DNA from: JAAFHN01 sp031421855 | GTDB taxonomy: Bacteria > Pseudomonadota > Gammaproteobacteria > Burkholderiales > Burkholderiaceae_C | DNA: 51,093 nucleotides | Direction of reading: 5' to 3' | Assembly: GCA_031421855.1 (NCBI GenBank) | Contig: JANOPN010000087.1 | Coordinates: forward strand, 1 to 51,093 | Notes under the pieces: model-generated | The model's input: only the letters and a program-made list of their open reading frames with translations | Database searches by the model: none | What the model was told of the DNA's origin: nothing | Translations under genes and position numbers: made by a program | Shown: positions 24,266-31,395 of the stretch, piece after piece | Position numbering within the stretch: the first letter of the stretch is position 1 | How the letters are laid out: every line of letters starts with the position of its first letter

Positions 24266-24913
24266 ATGTTTTTTGGCAAATTGCTGCCTCGCGAAGGCAA
24301 CTTCTTCGTCCAGTTCAACCAACACGCGGCCTACATCGTCGAGGCGGCGCACGCGTTTGGCAAATTGGTTGAAAACTACGCCGACCCCGTGCTGCGTGAG
24401 AGCTACAACCGTGACGTAGACAACGCCGAACGCTCGGCTGATCGCATCACCCACGATGTGAATCGCAGCCTCCACCAGACCTTCATTACCCCGATTGATC
24501 GCGAGCAAATTCACACGCTCATCAACACGATGGACGACGTAGCGGATTTGCTTCAGGACGCCGCCGAGACCATGGCGCTATACGACGTCAGAACCATGAC
24601 CGACGAAATTCGTCGCATGACCGATGTCAGCGTCAAGTGCGTTGAGCGTTTGGCTCACGCGGTGAGTTTGATTGGGGACTTGGCTAATCCCAGCACGGCT
24701 GAGGCCGCGCTCAAAACTTGCGAAGAAATCGACCGTTTGGAGTCCGACGCGGATCGAATTTTGCGCGCGGCCATGAGTAAATTGTTTCGCGAAGAAAACG
24801 ATGTGCGCGAACTCATCAAGCTCAAGGCGATTTATGAGCTGCTGGAGTCAGTTTCTGATCGATGCGAGGATGTCGCCAATTGCATCGAGGGCATCGTCCT
24901 CGAAAACTCCTGA
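24266..24913 (+). CDS. DUF47 (PhoU-like) phosphate transport accessory protein
   Basis: A 215-residue, almost wholly helical cytoplasmic protein. 'NFFVQFNQHAAYIVEAAHAF', 'DVDNAERSADRITHDVNRSL' and 'FITPIDREQIHTLINTMDDV' match DUF47, a relative of PhoU that sits next to Pit transporters and is thought to modulate them. E-x3-D metal-binding repeats (for example 'ERSADRITHD') are visible. The Pit gene begins 12 bp downstream, so the two form an operon. Confidence 0.92.
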   Translation: MFFGKLLPREGNFFVQFNQHAAYIVEAAHAFGKLVENYADPVLRESYNRDVDNAERSADRITHDVNRSLHQTFITPIDREQIHTLINTMDDVADLLQDAAETMALYDVRTMTDEIRRMTDVSVKCVERLAHAVSLIGDLANPSTAEAALKTCEEIDRLESDADRILRAAMSKLFREENDVRELIKLKAIYELLESVSDRCEDVANCIEGIVLENS

Positions 24914-24925
24914 ATCGGGCTCGCC

Positions 24926-25960
24926 ATGGATGCGCAAGTCGGCCTGTGGGTCGTGTTCATGCTGGTGCTGATGGCGCTGGCTTTCGACTTCATGAACGGG
25001 TTTCATGATGCCGCCAACTCCATTGCCACGGTCGTCTCAACCGGCGTGTTGAAGCCGGGGCAAGCCGTCATTTTTGCGGCGTTTTTCAACTTCGTGGCGT
25101 ACTTTGTGTTCCCACTGGGTGTTGCGGCGACGATCGGCAAGGGCATCGCGATGCCGGGCGTGGTTGATATGCATGTGGTGTTTGGCGCCTTGGTCGGTGC
25201 CATCACGTGGAACATCGTCACTTGGTATTACGGCATTCCGTCGAGTTCTTCGCATGCGCTGATTGGCGGAATAGTGGGCGCGGTGATTGCGAAAGCGGGC
25301 ACCAGCGCCTTGATCACGTCGGGCATCTGGAAGGTGTTGGCATTCATCTTGGTCTCGCCGCTTTTGGGCTTTTTGTTGGGTTCAATCTTGATGGTGGCAG
25401 TTGCGTGGATATTCAGGCGAGCAACGCCGTCGCGGGTCGATAAGTACTTCAGAACCGCTCAGCTCTTGTCGGCTGGTGCTTATAGCTTGGGCCACGGTGG
25501 CAACGATGCGCAAAAAACGGCGGGCATCATTTGGCTGCTGCTGATCGCTGCGACGACGCTCAATGTGCCGGGCTTGCCCAGTTGGATGAAAGCTGACGCG
25601 GGCCACTTGCCGGGCTGGGTCGTGATTCTTTGCTATGTCATGATCAGCTTGGGCACCATGTTTGGTGGCTGGCGCATCGTGAAAACCATGGGCCAACGCA
25701 TCACCAAACTCAAACCTGTCGGTGGCTTTTGTGCCGAGACCGGCGGCGCGATGACCCTGTTTTTGGCGACTTCATTGGGTATTCCCGTGTCGACCACGCA
25801 CACGATCACGGGAGCGATTGTGGGTGTGGGCTCCACGCAGCGTGCCTCAGCCGTGCGCTGGGGCGTGGCAGGCAACATCGTTTGGGCGTGGGTGCTGACC
25901 ATTCCCGCGTCAGCCTTTGTTGCCGCGTTTTCCTATTGGGTGAGTTTGCAGCTCTTTTGA
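24926..25960 (+). CDS. pit: Low-affinity inorganic phosphate transporter, PiT family
   Basis: An inner-membrane phosphate symporter of 344 residues. The PiT signature is duplicated: 'DFMNGFHDAANSIATVVSTG' near the N-terminus (about residues 15-34) and 'LGHGGNDAQKTAGIIWL' in the second half. About ten membrane helices are visible. It probably transports neutral metal-phosphate complexes driven by protons. It is paired with the DUF47 gene. A dispersed repeat begins 6 bp after its stop. Confidence 0.93.
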   Translation: MDAQVGLWVVFMLVLMALAFDFMNGFHDAANSIATVVSTGVLKPGQAVIFAAFFNFVAYFVFPLGVAATIGKGIAMPGVVDMHVVFGALVGAITWNIVTWYYGIPSSSSHALIGGIVGAVIAKAGTSALITSGIWKVLAFILVSPLLGFLLGSILMVAVAWIFRRATPSRVDKYFRTAQLLSAGAYSLGHGGNDAQKTAGIIWLLLIAATTLNVPGLPSWMKADAGHLPGWVVILCYVMISLGTMFGGWRIVKTMGQRITKLKPVGGFCAETGGAMTLFLATSLGIPVSTTHTITGAIVGVGSTQRASAVRWGVAGNIVWAWVLTIPASAFVAAFSYWVSLQLF

Positions 25961-25965
25961 TTGTT

Positions 25966-26013
25966 TGCTATCTATTTGGTAGCATCAAACTTAATAGATC
26001 CGGTGACCACAAG
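25966..26013 (-). repeat. Dispersed ~40-bp repeat, copy 5, with hairpin
   Basis: The reverse complement reads TGGTCACCGGATCTATTAAG then TTTGATGCTA. A TGCTATC/GGTAGCA stem (one G-T pair) around TATTT sits at 25966-25984. It directly follows pit. Confidence 0.85.
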
Positions 26014-26046
26014 TGGATTTGATCTAAAAATTGGTCGAAATGCCCG

Positions 26047-26523
26047 TCACTGAGAGATCTTTCGAGCCTCTTCGATCTGCACTTCAAAATAGCGCTGAAA
26101 ACTGTAGACCAAGCTCGCCATGAGGATGGTCGTGCCGATCAAGAGTGATGCCACCAATGCGCCAATGGTCAACCAATTGGTTTGGCCTTGAGCCGCGTCT
26201 GGTGCCAACGACTGGCGAGCATTCCATTTTTCAGTCGACATCAGGCCATAGTAGATCGCGACCAAACAGGTGTGCGCGATTTGAAACCCCAGTAGCGGAA
26301 TCAACACCCAACTCCAGTGGTCGTCAATGCCGAACTGCTTGACGCGCTCGATGCCGTATAGGCCTAGCGCTGTGGGTATTGGATGCAACCAACCCCAAAC
26401 GTCAAATATGCCGTGCAAGTAAAAGCGGTGCAACCCCAGTGGCCCGCCGACAAAGGCGAGCCAAGCCGCGATGGTTTTGTTTTTGCTGAAGGTGCTGGTG
26501 AACGTTGGATTCGATGTTGACAT
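26047..26523 (-). CDS. TM2-domain membrane protein
   Basis: A 158-residue protein. 'KTIAAWLAFVGGPLGLHRFY' followed by 'LHGIFDVWGW' is the TM2 domain, with G-x-x-G-x-H-R-F-Y in the turn between two helices. Two further hydrophobic segments follow, 'WVLIPLLGFQIAHTCLVAIY' and a C-terminal helix 'LTIGALVASLLIGTTILMAS'. Function is unknown. It stands alone between pit and the acetyltransferase gene. Confidence 0.82.
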   Translation of the reverse strand: MSTSNPTFTSTFSKNKTIAAWLAFVGGPLGLHRFYLHGIFDVWGWLHPIPTALGLYGIERVKQFGIDDHWSWVLIPLLGFQIAHTCLVAIYYGLMSTEKWNARQSLAPDAAQGQTNWLTIGALVASLLIGTTILMASLVYSFQRYFEVQIEEARKISQ

Positions 26524-26553
26524 GGCCCAATTGTCGCGTCTGAGCGCGCGATA

Positions 26554-27087
26554 TCACTCGTCGGGCGGTGCGGAGTCACCCGATCCCAAGGGTTTTTCCA
26601 TCATCACGATGTCGCGCCATGCGCCAAATTTCCACCCGCAGGCTTTGATGATGCCGACCGGCTCGAACCCGCAGGCGCGGTGAACGCCCACGCTGCCCAA
26701 GTTGGCGCTGTCGCCGATCACCGCGATCAGCTTGCGCAGGCCACCACGCGCAGCCTGCGCGCAAAGCTCAGTCAACAACAAGCGCCCATGGCCTTTGCCG
26801 CCCGCGTCGGCGGCCATGTAAATCGAGTCTTCGGCCGAAAACCGGTATGCCGGGCGCGGCTTGAACCAGTTGCAATAAGCGAAGCCAAGCAGCATGCCAT
26901 CAAGCTCCATCACCAAATAAGGCAAGTTTTTGGACAACACATCGGCTCGCCGCGCGGCCATGTCGGACTCGCTCGGCGGGTCAATCTCAAACGTGCCGGT
27001 GCCATTGAGCACGTGGTGAGCATAAATGGCCGTGATCGCAGGGACATCTGAGTCAATGCTGGGTCGGATGATGGGGTTAGCAGTCAT
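26554..27087 (-). CDS. GNAT-family N-acetyltransferase (phosphinothricin acetyltransferase-like)
   Basis: A 177-residue cytoplasmic acetyl-CoA-dependent acetyltransferase. 'AITAIYAHHVLNGTGTFEID', 'YMAADAGGKGHGRLLLTELC' (motif A, acetyl-CoA pyrophosphate loop) and 'GVHRACGFEPVGIIKACGWK' match the Pat/Bar group, which acetylate phosphinothricin-like or methionine-sulfone-like amines. The natural substrate cannot be told. It is divergent from rpsP, and the shared upstream region holds the rpsP promoter. Confidence 0.88.
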   Translation of the reverse strand: MTANPIIRPSIDSDVPAITAIYAHHVLNGTGTFEIDPPSESDMAARRADVLSKNLPYLVMELDGMLLGFAYCNWFKPRPAYRFSAEDSIYMAADAGGKGHGRLLLTELCAQAARGGLRKLIAVIGDSANLGSVGVHRACGFEPVGIIKACGWKFGAWRDIVMMEKPLGSGDSAPPDE

Positions 27088-27124
27088 GGCGTTGTCGGTT
27101 TGGCTGGTGTGAATGAGGTCGGGC

Positions 27125-27130
27125 TATAAT
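27125..27130 (+). promoter_or_regulatory. -10 element of the rpsP operon promoter
   Basis: TATAAT in the context GGGCTATAATAGA. No good -35 is spaced 17 bp upstream (TTGGCT lies 19 bp away), so an extended -10 is likely. The same 13 bases recur before rplS. Confidence 0.75.
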
Positions 27131-27139
27131 AGAAGGCTT

Positions 27140-27188
27140 TTCACCGTGTCGCTGGCCGGGTGGCCGTGGCGACTACTCATGCGGTGAA
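27140..27188 (+). other. Structured leader RNA upstream of rpsP
   Basis: An outer stem TTCACCG/CGGTGAA encloses an inner stem GTCGC/GCGAC and a terminal GGCC-GGGT-GGCC hairpin. It lies 10 bp after the -10 and about 95 bp before the rpsP start. It has no T-run, so it is not a standard terminator. Confidence 0.55.
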
Positions 27189-27281
27189 GAGAATTTTTAA
27201 AACCCCGAACACTGCGCATGGCGTTTGAACTCTTTTTGAGGTCAATTGGTCTGCGAAAGCTCGCCACCCGAAGGATATGTC

Positions 27282-27554
27282 ATGGTTGTGATTCGTTTGT
27301 CTCGCGGCGGCGCTAAAGCCCGCCCTTTTTTCCATGTTGTGGTCGCTGACCGCCGTGAGCGCCGCGATGGCCGCTTCATTGAGCGCATTGGTTTTTACAA
27401 CCCTTCGGCTACCGCCAAAGAAGAAGGTCTGCGCATCGCGTCTGACCGCCTGAACCACTGGCAAAGCGTTGGCGCCATCGCGTCGCCAACCGTCGCTCGT
27501 TTGATCAAGCAATTGGCCAAGTCGGCACCTGCCGCTGCTGCAGTGGTGGCCTAA
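27282..27554 (+). CDS. rpsP: 30S ribosomal protein S16
   Basis: A small-subunit protein needed for 30S assembly. 'MVVIRLSRGGAKARPFFHVV', 'ADRRERRDGRFIERIGFYNP' and 'DRLNHWQSVGAIASPTVARL' are clear S16 sequence; the 90 residues match the family. ATG 27282 with GAAGGA upstream is used rather than the longer frame. It is the first gene of rpsP-rimM-trmD, transcribed from the promoter at 27125-27130. Confidence 0.97.
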   Translation: MVVIRLSRGGAKARPFFHVVVADRRERRDGRFIERIGFYNPSATAKEEGLRIASDRLNHWQSVGAIASPTVARLIKQLAKSAPAAAAVVA

Positions 27555-27601
27555 GCTGCCATTCAAGCTGCTTTTACACAGCAATTGCGTTTGAATCGGT
27601 G

Positions 27602-28261
27602 ATGCGTCACTCATCACCGTCGAAAGCGCCAGCAAGCCCGCCAAGCAAACCTGCGAAGGATTTGCTCGGCGGGCTTGATGCTTTGGAGTTGCCCGCTGAG
27701 GCCATCGAGGTTGGTTTCATTGCCGACGCTTGGGGCATCAAAGGTGGATTCAAGGTGCAAGCCCACAGTGGCGAGCCCGAGGCATTGTTCACGTCCAAGC
27801 GCTGGTTTATTCAGCCTCGGCGCATGTTGCCGACCATGCCGGTTCGCACCTTGCTGCTGCCCGTGACCAGTGCCAAAGAGCATGGCGAAGGCATCGTCGC
27901 CACATCAGTCTCCGTACCTGATCGCAACACGGCCGAGGCCCTCAAAGGCAGCGCCGTTTTTGTGTTGCGCACGAGTTTTCCGTCCACCGCGATTGACGAG
28001 TACTACTGGGTTGATTTGATTGGCCTGTCTGTCGTTAACCGCGATGGTGTTGCGATGGGCGTCGTTGTTGATTTGATCGCTACGGGGCCTACGTCGGTTT
28101 TGGTGTTGAAGGGCGATGCAGCGCCAGATACCAACTCGCCCACACCCGAACCTGCAGCCGCAGCATCAGTGGAGCGAATGATCCCGTTCGTCTCAGCTTA
28201 CGTGGACACCGTCGATTTGAGCGCCAAGCGCATCACGGTCGATTGGCAGCTGGACTACTGA
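27602..28261 (+). CDS. rimM: 16S rRNA processing / ribosome maturation factor
   Basis: A 219-residue factor for late 30S maturation that binds S19. The N-terminal RimM domain has 'VGFIADAWGIKGGFKVQAHS'; the PRC-barrel domain contains 'EYYWVDLIGLSVVNRDGVAM' and ends 'FVSAYVDTVDLSAKRITVDW'. A Ser/Lys/Pro-rich N-terminal extension of about 35 residues is typical of related bacteria. It lies between rpsP and trmD in the conserved order. Confidence 0.95.
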   Translation: MRHSSPSKAPASPPSKPAKDLLGGLDALELPAEAIEVGFIADAWGIKGGFKVQAHSGEPEALFTSKRWFIQPRRMLPTMPVRTLLLPVTSAKEHGEGIVATSVSVPDRNTAEALKGSAVFVLRTSFPSTAIDEYYWVDLIGLSVVNRDGVAMGVVVDLIATGPTSVLVLKGDAAPDTNSPTPEPAAAASVERMIPFVSAYVDTVDLSAKRITVDWQLDY

Positions 28262-28295
28262 GGCCTTCGCGTCATTTGACCCACGAGGTTTGGCC

Positions 28296-28997
28296 ATGCG
28301 CATCGACATCGTGACCCTATTCCCCGAGGTGTTTGAGCCGTTTTTGAGCTCGGGCATCAATCGGCGCGCCTTTCAATCCCAGGGCGACCGCGCTGCGGCG
28401 ATTGAGCTCCACTGCCACAACCTGCGCGACCACAGCAGCGGCAACTACCGCCGAGTAGACGACCGCCCGTACGGCGGGGGCCCCGGCATGCTGCTTATGG
28501 CCGAGCCATTGGCCCTGTGTGTCGAAGCCATCCAGGCCCAGCGCGGCACGGCGTCGCCGGTTGTGTTGTTTTCACCCATCGGCAAGCGGCTGGATCATGG
28601 CCAAGTGCAGCATTGGTCAAACTCTGACGGCGGCATTTTCATTTGCGGTCGCTACGAGGGACTAGACCAGCGCTTTATTGACCAGTTCGTCACCCACCAA
28701 ATCAGCTTGGGTGACTTCGTGCTCTCAGGCGGCGAGGTGGCTGCTTTAGCGCTGCTTGACGCGATCGCGCGACTGCAGCCCGGGGTTTTGGGCGACGCTG
28801 ACTCGTTCGCTCAAGACAGTTTCAACCCGGCCATTGGCGGCCAGCTCGATTGCCCGCACTACAGCCGACCAGAATTCTGGCGGGGTGTACCGGTGCCTGC
28901 CGTGCTGCTAGGCGGAAACCACGCCCACATTGCGGCGTGGCGCGATGCCCAGCGCTTGGCGTTGACTCAGTCACATCGGCCTGATTTGTTGCCTTAA
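28296..28997 (+). CDS. trmD: tRNA (guanine-N1-)-methyltransferase
   Basis: A SAM-dependent enzyme that methylates G37 of tRNAs and prevents frameshifting. The 233 residues have the trefoil-knot SPOUT features: 'MRIDIVTLFPEVFEPFL', 'DDRPYGGGPGMLLMAEPL', 'GRYEGLDQRFIDQFV' and 'LGDFVLSGGEVAALALLDAI'. GAGG lies 7 bp before ATG 28296. rplS would normally follow; here a dispersed repeat and adenosine deaminase follow instead. Confidence 0.96.
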   Translation: MRIDIVTLFPEVFEPFLSSGINRRAFQSQGDRAAAIELHCHNLRDHSSGNYRRVDDRPYGGGPGMLLMAEPLALCVEAIQAQRGTASPVVLFSPIGKRLDHGQVQHWSNSDGGIFICGRYEGLDQRFIDQFVTHQISLGDFVLSGGEVAALALLDAIARLQPGVLGDADSFAQDSFNPAIGGQLDCPHYSRPEFWRGVPVPAVLLGGNHAHIAAWRDAQRLALTQSHRPDLLP

Positions 28998-29010
28998 ATT
29001 ACTCCTAATT

Positions 29011-29064
29011 GTGTAGCATCAAACCCAATGAATCCGGTGACCAAGTGCTAATTTGTCATCAAAA
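29011..29064 (-). repeat. Dispersed ~40-bp repeat, copy 6
   Basis: The reverse complement reads TTGGTCACCGGATTCATTG then GGTTTGATGCTACAC. It starts 14 bp after trmD, and its flank forms the last codons and stop of the adenosine deaminase gene. It marks the left edge of the block that separates trmD from rplS. Confidence 0.92.
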
Positions 29065-30121
29065 TGGCGTCAAATTCTGCCAAATGAGCCTTTTGCCAGC
29101 TTCGCCGGGTGCTGTCGTCTATCCAAGCGGCTTGCAGTCCGTTGGTTGTGAATTGCCTCAAGTCGGCGATTGAAAACCCAAAGTCACTCACCATCATCTG
29201 CCACGCCTTCGACGGCGTGACTTGGTGCAAGGTCGGGTCGTCGGTGTTGGGGTGAATGTTCAGCCCCAGGGCGGGCATGCGCCGAATCGGGTGGTCGATG
29301 GCCCAACGCTCGGGGCTCAGGGTTCGCAAATAGTAGGAATTGGTCGGCACGACCGTGAAAATGATGCCGCGCTCGGCGCACTGGTCACGCAGCCGACTGG
29401 TGGCGAAAGCGTCATCAACGATCGTGTAGCCGTGGTCGATGCGGTCGCAGCGCAACACGTTCACGGCGGCATCCACGTTGTGCCAAGGCATGCCGAACTC
29501 GCCCGCATGTGCCGTGGTCTTCAACCCGGCGCGTTTGGCTCGCAAATAGGTCTCGGTGAACATTTGCGGCGGGCGGTCGACCTCGCGGTAGTCCATGCCG
29601 ATACCGATGACTTCGTCGCGTCGGTTGGCCAGCACCCAGCCCAACATCTCGGCTGCCTCGCTCGGGCTGGCTTCGCGGTCAATGGCCGGAATCAAGCGGC
29701 CGATGATGCCGTGGTCGCGCTGCGCGTCGGCGATTGCGCAGCAAATGGCACCTAGGGCCGGCGCGTAGGCGATGCCTGAGTCGCGCGCCGTGCCGGTTGG
29801 GTTCCAAAAAAACTCAGCGTAGCGCACTTGATGCGCCGCCGCATCGGCCAAATACTCGTAAGTCAGGCGATGCAAGTCGCTGGGCAATCGCAGCAACTCG
29901 GCGTCAAGCGCGCGCAGCGCCTTGAGCACGCCAACCGGTTTTTCGCCGCGCACGTAAAACGAACGCACCTCGTCCATCGACAAATTGAGTCGCCCCTCGG
30001 CGTGTGCGCGCTTGGCTAGCCACTCAAACGTGCTTTGGCGCACGCTGCCCAGCAAATGGCAGTGCAATTCGACTTTGGGGATGGCCTGGCAAAAATCTGC
30101 AATGTTGGCGGCGACGTTCAT
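29048..30121 (-). CDS. Adenosine deaminase family protein
   Basis: A zinc hydrolase of the amidohydrolase superfamily, 357 residues. Zinc and catalytic residues are in place: 'HCHLLGS' (His20, His22), 'TAHAGEFG', 'RIDHGY' and 'NTDDP'. The residue equivalent to the Asp of the usual H-x-H-L-D-G motif, which contacts the 5'-hydroxyl of adenosine in mammalian enzymes, is Leu24. Deamination of adenosine is likely, but a modified or phosphorylated substrate is possible. It is divergent from the ribokinase gene (14 bp between starts). The last codons lie in the dispersed repeat flank. Confidence 0.87.
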   Translation of the reverse strand: MNVAANIADFCQAIPKVELHCHLLGSVRQSTFEWLAKRAHAEGRLNLSMDEVRSFYVRGEKPVGVLKALRALDAELLRLPSDLHRLTYEYLADAAAHQVRYAEFFWNPTGTARDSGIAYAPALGAICCAIADAQRDHGIIGRLIPAIDREASPSEAAEMLGWVLANRRDEVIGIGMDYREVDRPPQMFTETYLRAKRAGLKTTAHAGEFGMPWHNVDAAVNVLRCDRIDHGYTIVDDAFATSRLRDQCAERGIIFTVVPTNSYYLRTLSPERWAIDHPIRRMPALGLNIHPNTDDPTLHQVTPSKAWQMMVSDFGFSIADLRQFTTNGLQAAWIDDSTRRSWQKAHLAEFDAILMTN

Positions 30122-30135
30122 GGGATGATCTTCGC

Positions 30136-31098
30136 ATGATCACGGTATTTGGCTCGATTAATGTCGATTTGGTTCTGAAATGCGCGAAGCTGCCCCAGTG
30201 CGGCGAAACCGTGCTGGCCCACGCCAGCTTCATCGCGCCCGGTGGCAAAGGGGCCAACCAAGCCCATGCCGCTGCGCGGCTCGGGGCAACAGTGCATTTG
30301 GTGGGCGCGGTGGGCAACGATGCGATGGCTGAGACAGCCTTGTCGCTGTTGAAAGTCGCTGGGGTTGACATCGGTTGCGTGGCCCAATTTGACGGCACCA
30401 CTGGTTGCGCCAGCGTGGCGGTGTCAGACGCGGGCGACAACCAAATCATCGTTGCATCGGGCGCCAATGCTCAGGTGACCGCTGCCATGCTGCCCGACTC
30501 GCTCTTGGCAACAACCCAGCTGCTGGTGCTGCAAATGGAGCTGCCGTTCGCCGCAACCCACGACGCGCTGACGCGCGCACGGGCCGCTGGCGTCAAAACC
30601 ATGCTCAACAACGCGCCAGCTCTGGCATTGCCATTGGCCACGCTGCGACTGATCGACGTGCTGGTCGTCAACGAAGGCGAGTTTGCCGTGACGGTTGGCG
30701 CGCTTGAAGGCGAGGCCTTTGACGGTGTCGAGTCGCAATTGACCGCGCTGGCTCGGGCAATTGGCGCAACGGTCGTGCTCACCCGGGGCGAACACGGTGT
30801 TTGGGCCACAACGGCGCAAGGCGAGCTGCACAAAGTCGCGGGCCATGTCGTGCAAGCGGTTGACACCACGGGCGCAGGTGACACCTTTTGTGGCGCGTTC
30901 GCTGTCGCCATGGTTGATGGCTTCAGTCTGGTCCAGACGCTTGCCCAGGCCAACGCTTGCGCGGCACTTGCCTGCACCGAATGGGGCGCACAGGCTGCAC
31001 AACCCACGAGAGTTGCATTGAACACGTGGCTGCAAGAAGCCAAATTTAATTCAAAATCAATAGCATCGAAGTCAATGAATACGCAGACCAATGGCTGA
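30136..31098 (+). CDS. rbsK: Ribokinase-like PfkB sugar kinase
   Basis: A 320-residue kinase that probably phosphorylates ribose released from nucleosides. 'SINVDLV' and 'PGGKGANQAHAAARLGA' (about residues 33-50) bind the sugar; 'DTTGAGDTFCGAFAVAM' is the C-terminal PfkB signature with the catalytic Asp. ATG 30136 is used; the frame upstream is unrelated. The C-terminal residues after 'LNTWLQEAKF' are encoded by a dispersed repeat copy. The adenosine deaminase gene is divergent and the nucleoside hydrolase is 5.5 kb away, so ribose salvage fits; other PfkB substrates are possible. Confidence 0.83.
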   Translation: MITVFGSINVDLVLKCAKLPQCGETVLAHASFIAPGGKGANQAHAAARLGATVHLVGAVGNDAMAETALSLLKVAGVDIGCVAQFDGTTGCASVAVSDAGDNQIIVASGANAQVTAAMLPDSLLATTQLLVLQMELPFAATHDALTRARAAGVKTMLNNAPALALPLATLRLIDVLVVNEGEFAVTVGALEGEAFDGVESQLTALARAIGATVVLTRGEHGVWATTAQGELHKVAGHVVQAVDTTGAGDTFCGAFAVAMVDGFSLVQTLAQANACAALACTEWGAQAAQPTRVALNTWLQEAKFNSKSIASKSMNTQTNG

Positions 31099-31105
31099 AA
31101 TTGGT
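31051..31105 (-). repeat. Dispersed ~40-bp repeat, copy 7, over the ribokinase 3' end
   Basis: The reverse complement reads TTGGTCTGCGTATTCATTG then ACTTCGATGCTATTGATTTT. It encodes the last 14 or so residues and the stop of the ribokinase. Confidence 0.88.
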
Positions 31106-31395
31106 GTCAGCTAACTCAACTCACTGCTGCCGCGAATCGCGCTGGCGGATGAGACTTTTTCAATTTGTGACTGCGAAGTAGAAGCATCGACCGCCAGAAC
31201 CCACACCCAGTACCGAGACGCCAAACCTCAAGGCTTGGGCTCATTGCGCTCATTGGGCGCTTGCGAAGCGGCCAGCCTGCAAATCTACCTCCACGCGGGC
31301 CGGGTGATCTACAACCAGTTTGGACTGCGTTAAGGGCCGCTGCGGTCGCAAAGCCGTGCGGATTGAGGTCCTGCTGGTTGATGTGCAGGCTGAGG
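31106..31395. other. Intergenic stretch without a recognised gene
   Basis: Between the ribokinase and the kinase gene. One + frame (about 31110-31333) is open without an ATG and ends 'LQIYLHAGRVIYNQFGLR'; I do not recognise it, and it may be the tail of a lost gene. A minus-strand frame also crosses the area without family features. I see no terminator. Confidence 0.4.
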
